Assembly (NCBI RefSeq): GCF_002210425.1
Contig: NZ_MWQK01000006.1
Location: 186,001-250,000, forward strand
Origin: Fibrobacter sp. UWB2
Lineage (GTDB): Bacteria > Fibrobacterota > Fibrobacteria > Fibrobacterales > Fibrobacteraceae
DNA length: 64,000 bases
Direction: 5' to 3'
The stretch's first letter is position 1, and every line of letters starts with the position of its first letter. Below the pieces are notes generated by a model, which was given only the letters and a program-made list of their open reading frames with translations, searched no databases and was not told the origin of the DNA. The position numbers and the translations under genes were made by a program. Of this stretch, positions 61,001-64,000 are shown piece after piece.

Positions 61001-61938
61001 GTAAGCGCGTGACGGAATACCAGGCGGCTCAGCCTGAAAAACGCCCGCCGCTCAATAAGAAGGTCTTGGAATGCTTGATTATGGCTGGCGCCTTGGACGA
61101 TTTGCCGGGCAGCCGTGCCGTGCAGGTCGCAACGGTGGACCGCGCTTTGGAAGTCGCCATGCGCAGCCAGGAAGACAAGGCCAAGGGCCAGGTCTCGCTG
61201 TTTGACTTGGGTGGCCCTGCCGCTATGCCGAACACTGCTGAAGTCTTGGAAGAAGCCGAAGAATGGACGGCGATGGAAATGCTCAACAAGGAACGCAGCG
61301 TGCTTGGCTTGTTCCTCTCTGGGCACCCGCTTGATGAATTCCGTCCGGAACTCACGGGCTTTACGAGCTGCTCCCTCTCGGAAGACGAAATTACCCGCTA
61401 TGTGGGCGATACGGTTGTCGTGGGCGGTGTCGTTATCCGTATGCGCTCCATCGAAACAAAGCGCGGCGATACGATTGGCTCTGGTGCTATCCAGGATTTC
61501 CAGGGTGAAATCGAAATGTTCTTCAAGAAGGACGTCTGGGAACGCTTGCGCGATACTGTTTCTGTCGATGACCGTGTGCTTGTGAAGGGCGTTTTGGAAC
61601 AGCAACGCGACCGCGATGGCTACCAGATTATCGTCGAAGAAGTGGTTCAGCTCGACCGCGTGCGTTGCGACATGGTGGATTACATCCATGCGAATTTCAC
61701 CGTTGGCATGCTTACAGACGAGTTCTTGGACAAGCTTGAAGTCGAAATGAAGGCCAATTTGGCAGATGAATACTGCCATGGGTGCCAAATGGTGTTCCAT
61801 TTGGAGGCAGATTCCGGATTTGAGCATGCCGTTGTCCTAAAAAAATATAAAGTTGTATATACTCAGGAATTGTTGCAGTGGCTTAAAACAGATTTAGGCG
61901 CTCTGAAGGTTTGGGTATCGAATCGTGCAAAACGTTAA
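58081..61938 (+). CDS. dnaE: DNA polymerase III alpha subunit
   Basis: DnaE is the replicative polymerase subunit. The 1285-residue protein has the PHP domain (FVHLQTHSEFSILQA, VALTDHGAMFG), the polymerase palm with catalytic Asp in MPDIDTDFADRDRG and LLKMDFLGL, the fingers with FNKSHAAAYAYVAYQTAYLK, a clamp-binding motif QVSLF at 1037-1041 and an OB-fold C-terminus (VVVGGVVIRMR). It is about 120 residues longer than E. coli DnaE. Much of the excess is a charged insertion at about 300-398 (KGIIKDRKKKVKANYC..., DEDDNKAWNKN) before YITHLCNERL. The stop overlaps lpxB by 14 bases. Confidence 0.97.
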   Translation: MAFVHLQTHSEFSILQASARLDDILAAAAAENAPAVALTDHGAMFGILEIQTRGKELNKKRKEQGLPPVKTVYGCHIYVDTPSASQKDPTTFERLTLLVENEKGYYNLLRIVSYRYEDGERWAEIPSVPLETINEFKEGIIAIAGDYFSRYGQNVASGRDSLALEYMDRLNEIFDHDHLYISVCDNGIPQQKNVNKFNVELAKKYGREVVAVGDVHYIKPEDATSHKILRCISLKVTLNGFEDKRFPTEKFYFRTEKEMVELFGDIPGAIENTVKIAERCNFTVKTGIGDEFWPRFKIPDEFLASEEYQNIKAIMKAEYDAEYPVVRERELKGIIKDRKKKVKANYCAEKGIAEDALTDADNAEIDRLSQPEFFDEDDNKAWNKNIHRWCKPGGDADIYITHLCNERLKWRFPDEDFKFPAHETNVGKRMYKELNCIRNMNVAGYLLIVWDFINWSREHGIPVGPGRGSAAGSLVTYIIGITDIDPLTFDLLFERFLNPERVSMPDIDTDFADRDRGRVIQYVTDKYGKECVGQIITYGMLKSKAVITDVARVLGIPPAEAKAITKLFPQRTLNFSLKQAWTGKDKKGNNLEDGYSPEPLQAMIGSRASYQNLWDVAKRLEDLPRQTGVHACGVVITPTPIYNLAPLYRAAPEDTPVVMYDKHYAEDIGLLKMDFLGLINLSIIQDTVRMVEQNRNIKLVMNKIPIDDKATFELLGKGLTTTVFQFESPGMQKYLRELKPTRIFDLIAMNALYRPGPIDQIPHFIARKNGKEEIDCYHPDLEQVLGETYGVIVYQEQVMKLAQILGGYSLGGADNIRRIMAKKMPEKMAKLEPEFFQKCLDKGYDKAMIQKVWDAVLPFCGYAFNKSHAAAYAYVAYQTAYLKTHYGPEYMAASMTSKMGKTEDTVTIILECKRLGIPVLSPNINTSLGVFSANTKGQILYGLAGIRNVGIAVVEDVVAERERRGIYKDIFDFCKRVTEYQAAQPEKRPPLNKKVLECLIMAGALDDLPGSRAVQVATVDRALEVAMRSQEDKAKGQVSLFDLGGPAAMPNTAEVLEEAEEWTAMEMLNKERSVLGLFLSGHPLDEFRPELTGFTSCSLSEDEITRYVGDTVVVGGVVIRMRSIETKRGDTIGSGAIQDFQGEIEMFFKKDVWERLRDTVSVDDRVLVKGVLEQQRDRDGYQIIVEEVVQLDRVRCDMVDYIHANFTVGMLTDEFLDKLEVEMKANLADEYCHGCQMVFHLEADSGFEHAVVLKKYKVVYTQELLQWLKTDLGALKVWVSNRAKR

Positions 61939-63091
61939 CGAAGAAAATTCTCCTTACATCCTCTTCTGTGCAGGAGAGGATTCCGGCGACATGATTGGCG
62001 CCGAGATGGTATCGACTGCCGTACAGCAGGGCTTCAAGGTCGTTGGCTTGGGCGGTCCGTTGATGCAGGAGAAAGGGCTCCAGCCCTTGTGGGACTACAA
62101 TGAGCTCCCGGTTTCGGGTGTGGGCGATGTGGTGCCGAAGTATTTCTCGTTAAAGAACGTTTTTGAAGTCTTGAGCGATGCCGCTGAATCCAAGAAATGC
62201 CTTGGCATTGTGGCGATTGACTATCCTGGTTTTAACATGAAGCTTGCGCGCCTTGCTAAAAAGTGGGGAAAGCCCATGCTTTATGTGGCGCCTCCGCAAA
62301 TTTGGGCTTGGAAGTCCAAGCGGGCTAGCCTTTTTAAGCAGGCTCACAATATACGCTTGGCGGTGTTTTTCGATATCGAGGCCCAGGCGTATAAGCAGAT
62401 GGGTGTCGAAACGGCCCGTATCAAGCATCCGATTGCAAGCTGGGTCTATGACCAGGTCGAGCCGCGTTCTGATATTTTGCTTTTGCCGGGAAGCCGCCGT
62501 GATAGTGCGCTTCGTAACTTGCCTTCGTTTGTGACTGTTGCCGAAAGGTATCGCAATGTGTGGGCGGATCGCAATTCGGGACCGCTACCGGATGTGATCG
62601 TTGTTGCTTCGCGCGAGCATTTGGAAGTGCCTTTGCTGGTGGCTCTAGAATCGCTTTACGATGGCCGCTTGCCGAGCTGGCTGAAGGTCGTTGTTGCGCC
62701 TAAGCTTATTAGCGAACGCTTGAATTTTTATTCAAGCTATTCGGCTGCGCTTACCTCGTTTGGAACGAGTACGCTCGAAATGGCGTGTGTCGGGATTCCG
62801 TTTGCGGCCTGCATCGTGCCGGACTTTCTTACTTATGCGATGGGCAAATTTATGGTCAAGTCCGAGTTCCTTTCGCTCCCGAATGCCATTTTTGGTTGCG
62901 GCGTGACACCGGAATTTATCATTCGCCATAAGCTGAACGACCGCATGACCGACGCCATTGTCGATGCTTTGTTCCAGCAGGACATTGGGACTGCAGACGA
63001 AATCGCCTTGCGTCTCCGCAAGGCGTTGGATGTCGGTAAGACTTCTAGTGAACTAGTGTCTGAATTTCTTGCTCAGTTCCTCAAGCGTTAA
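61925..63091 (+). CDS. lpxB: lipid-A-disaccharide synthase
   Basis: LpxB joins UDP-2,3-diacylglucosamine and lipid X in the lipid A pathway. The 388-residue protein has the family start ILFCAGEDSGDMIGAEMV, GLGGPLMQEKGL, YVAPPQIWAWKSKR, LLLPGSRRDSALRNL and LTSFGTSTLEMACVGIPF. The start is GTG at 61925, overlapping the end of dnaE; there is no ATG before the family sequence. Presence of lpxB supports a lipid A-containing outer membrane. Its 3' end overlaps mutL by 39 bases on the opposite strand. Confidence 0.93.
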   Translation: MQNVNEENSPYILFCAGEDSGDMIGAEMVSTAVQQGFKVVGLGGPLMQEKGLQPLWDYNELPVSGVGDVVPKYFSLKNVFEVLSDAAESKKCLGIVAIDYPGFNMKLARLAKKWGKPMLYVAPPQIWAWKSKRASLFKQAHNIRLAVFFDIEAQAYKQMGVETARIKHPIASWVYDQVEPRSDILLLPGSRRDSALRNLPSFVTVAERYRNVWADRNSGPLPDVIVVASREHLEVPLLVALESLYDGRLPSWLKVVVAPKLISERLNFYSSYSAALTSFGTSTLEMACVGIPFAACIVPDFLTYAMGKFMVKSEFLSLPNAIFGCGVTPEFIIRHKLNDRMTDAIVDALFQQDIGTADEIALRLRKALDVGKTSSELVSEFLAQFLKR

Positions 63092-64000
63092 GCGCATGAG
63101 CGTCGGGCTCCCGAACGGGGACTTGAGCGGATCCTGCGTAATCATCAACTGACCGACGAGAGCTGTGATTTCTTCGGGCTTGAGCTTGTCGCCTGCCTGG
63201 TACGCGTTCGTCTTTGCCCAGGATTTTGCAATCGCTTCCTGGAACTTGACCATGTCATTCTTGGTGTCGTTTTCATCGACATCGTTCAAGAAGTCGTGAA
63301 CCGCTTTGGCGGCACGCGAAAGCGGGAGAGCGCTTGGAATCGAGCGGATCTGGTAGGTATCTCCGCCAAACGGCTCGACAAAGAATCCTAGCTTGCGCAA
63401 TTGCTCATCGACGTTTCGGAATATTTCTTTCTCTTGCTTGGAAAGGTCGATGAGTTCTGGGAACAATAGTTCCTGGCTATCCTGCATGATGTTGTTTTGG
63501 AGCGATTCCATCGCTTGTTCAAAGAGCACTCGCGTGTGGGCTGCGTGCTGGTCGATAATCAAGAGACCATTGGAATCTTCGCCGGCGATGTAGGTGTTTG
63601 CAATCTGGAAGAACGAGGGCGGCGCCCACGGCGTCTCGGGAGGCGGTGCGGGCTTGCTGTGATCGGGTTCCAGCGAAATAATCTTGCCGTATTCAGGGAG
63701 TGAAAAGAGGTCCTGAACATCGTCGCTTACATCGTATTTCGACTTCTTGTCCGAAAGCGAGTTTGCGGCACTTGCGGGCTTTGTGTACGGCTTATTTACA
63801 GAGGCCGCGTATGGCTTTGCCTGTTGAAACGGATTTTCCCACGGCAAGTCGTTTTGCGGCTGAGCCGGTGCTGCCGGTGTTGCAAACGAAGACTGTGCGG
63901 GCGTATCGAAAGCCGGCATCTCGGGCATTGCGGATTGCGCTGGCGTCGTCTGAGAAACTGGAGATGGACTTCCCATAAATTCATCGCTCAAGTCGATGAT
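63053..64000 (-). CDS. mutL: DNA mismatch repair protein MutL, C-terminal part
   Basis: The frame is open to the window edge, so the N-terminal ATPase domain lies outside. Visible: a long Pro/Ala/Gln-rich linker (roughly 63640-63980) and the MutL dimerisation domain (about 190 residues; FFQIANTYIAGEDSNGLLIIDQHAAHTRVLFEQ, IRSIPSAL, LVGQLMITQDPLKSPFGSPTLMRLTLEEL). In endonuclease-type MutL the motif is DQHAxxExxxxE; here the first Glu is Thr. The ACHxAxR and CPHGRP metal motifs read WAKTNAYQAGD and SPFGSPT, so the metal ligands are missing. Confidence 0.92.
   Translation of the reverse strand: MIDLSDEFMGSPSPVSQTTPAQSAMPEMPAFDTPAQSSFATPAAPAQPQNDLPWENPFQQAKPYAASVNKPYTKPASAANSLSDKKSKYDVSDDVQDLFSLPEYGKIISLEPDHSKPAPPPETPWAPPSFFQIANTYIAGEDSNGLLIIDQHAAHTRVLFEQAMESLQNNIMQDSQELLFPELIDLSKQEKEIFRNVDEQLRKLGFFVEPFGGDTYQIRSIPSALPLSRAAKAVHDFLNDVDENDTKNDMVKFQEAIAKSWAKTNAYQAGDKLKPEEITALVGQLMITQDPLKSPFGSPTLMRLTLEELSKKFRH

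Noticed and set aside
59809-61827. 672-residue open frame opposite dnaE
   Set aside because: Antisense to the certain dnaE gene, His/Arg/Val-rich, no start context or recognisable domain.

Overview
The window reads as chromosome from a Gram-negative rumen or gut bacterium of the phylum Fibrobacterota, most likely the genus Fibrobacter. The argument rests on two paralogous families described from Fibrobacter succinogenes (a TIGR02171-type lipoprotein at 25.2-27.9 kb and a TIGR02147-type regulator paired with a lipoprotein at 7.2-9.6 kb), on secreted plant cell wall enzymes (a clan GH-A enzyme and a GH16 glucanase), on many Ser-rich lipoproteins, and on outer-membrane functions (LpxB, a LolA-like carrier, a PorV-like barrel). 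No database search was possible, so the assignment is inference.

Layout. 0-4.6 kb: a tightly overlapping plus-strand run of LolA-like carrier, secreted propeller/FlgD-like protein, PorV-like outer-membrane protein and recF. 4.7-11 kb: mscL, an EamA permease, coaE, a small membrane protein, the lipoprotein/TIGR02147 pair, a 27-residue membrane peptide and a duplicated-domain protein. 11-14.1 kb: a large secreted clan GH-A glycosidase. 14.1-21.7 kb: an accessory stretch, partly AT-rich, with a barnase-like secreted RNase, acyltransferase, acid phosphatase, a possible DprA/SLOG-fold protein, a GNAT enzyme, an AlbA/Schlafen-type ATPase with a small CxxC partner, a strongly structured unannotated RNA with a good sigma-70 promoter, and a DUF5655-like nuclease. 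22-24 kb: thrS. 24-32.5 kb: two GGDEF proteins, the TIGR02171 lipoprotein, rubredoxin, a phosphopantetheinyl transferase, GH16, YbaK and a GFO/IDH oxidoreductase. 32.5-39.4 kb: glgP, a GNAT enzyme, a histidine-phosphatase lipoprotein, a Rossmann protein and putP.

39.4-40.7 kb holds two identical tRNA-Gly(GCC) genes bracketing a 330-bp tandem duplication packed with small palindromes and carrying copies of the tRNA 3' end. 40.7-49.9 kb: hemW, a sigma-70 factor, a methyltransferase/GT4/flippase-like operon, an apparent UvrD-helicase/PlsC-acyltransferase fusion, murI and an unknown protein. 50-57 kb: an outer-membrane barrel plus lipoprotein pair, a second flippase-like protein and a lipoprotein of four LamG-like repeats. 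57-64 kb: a GT2 enzyme, dnaE, lpxB and the 3' part of mutL, which runs off the window.

Families of short dispersed repeats (cattCCCGC...GCGGGaatg type, a GTCATCC...GGATCC type, and an 80-bp GCGTTGCGGGG element) occupy many gaps, and one lies in frame inside the GH16 gene. The strongest candidates for something undescribed are the structured RNA upstream of the AlbA/Schlafen operon (20.4-20.6 kb), the tRNA-Gly tandem repeat block (39.5-40.6 kb), and the helicase-acyltransferase fusion (46.2-48.4 kb).
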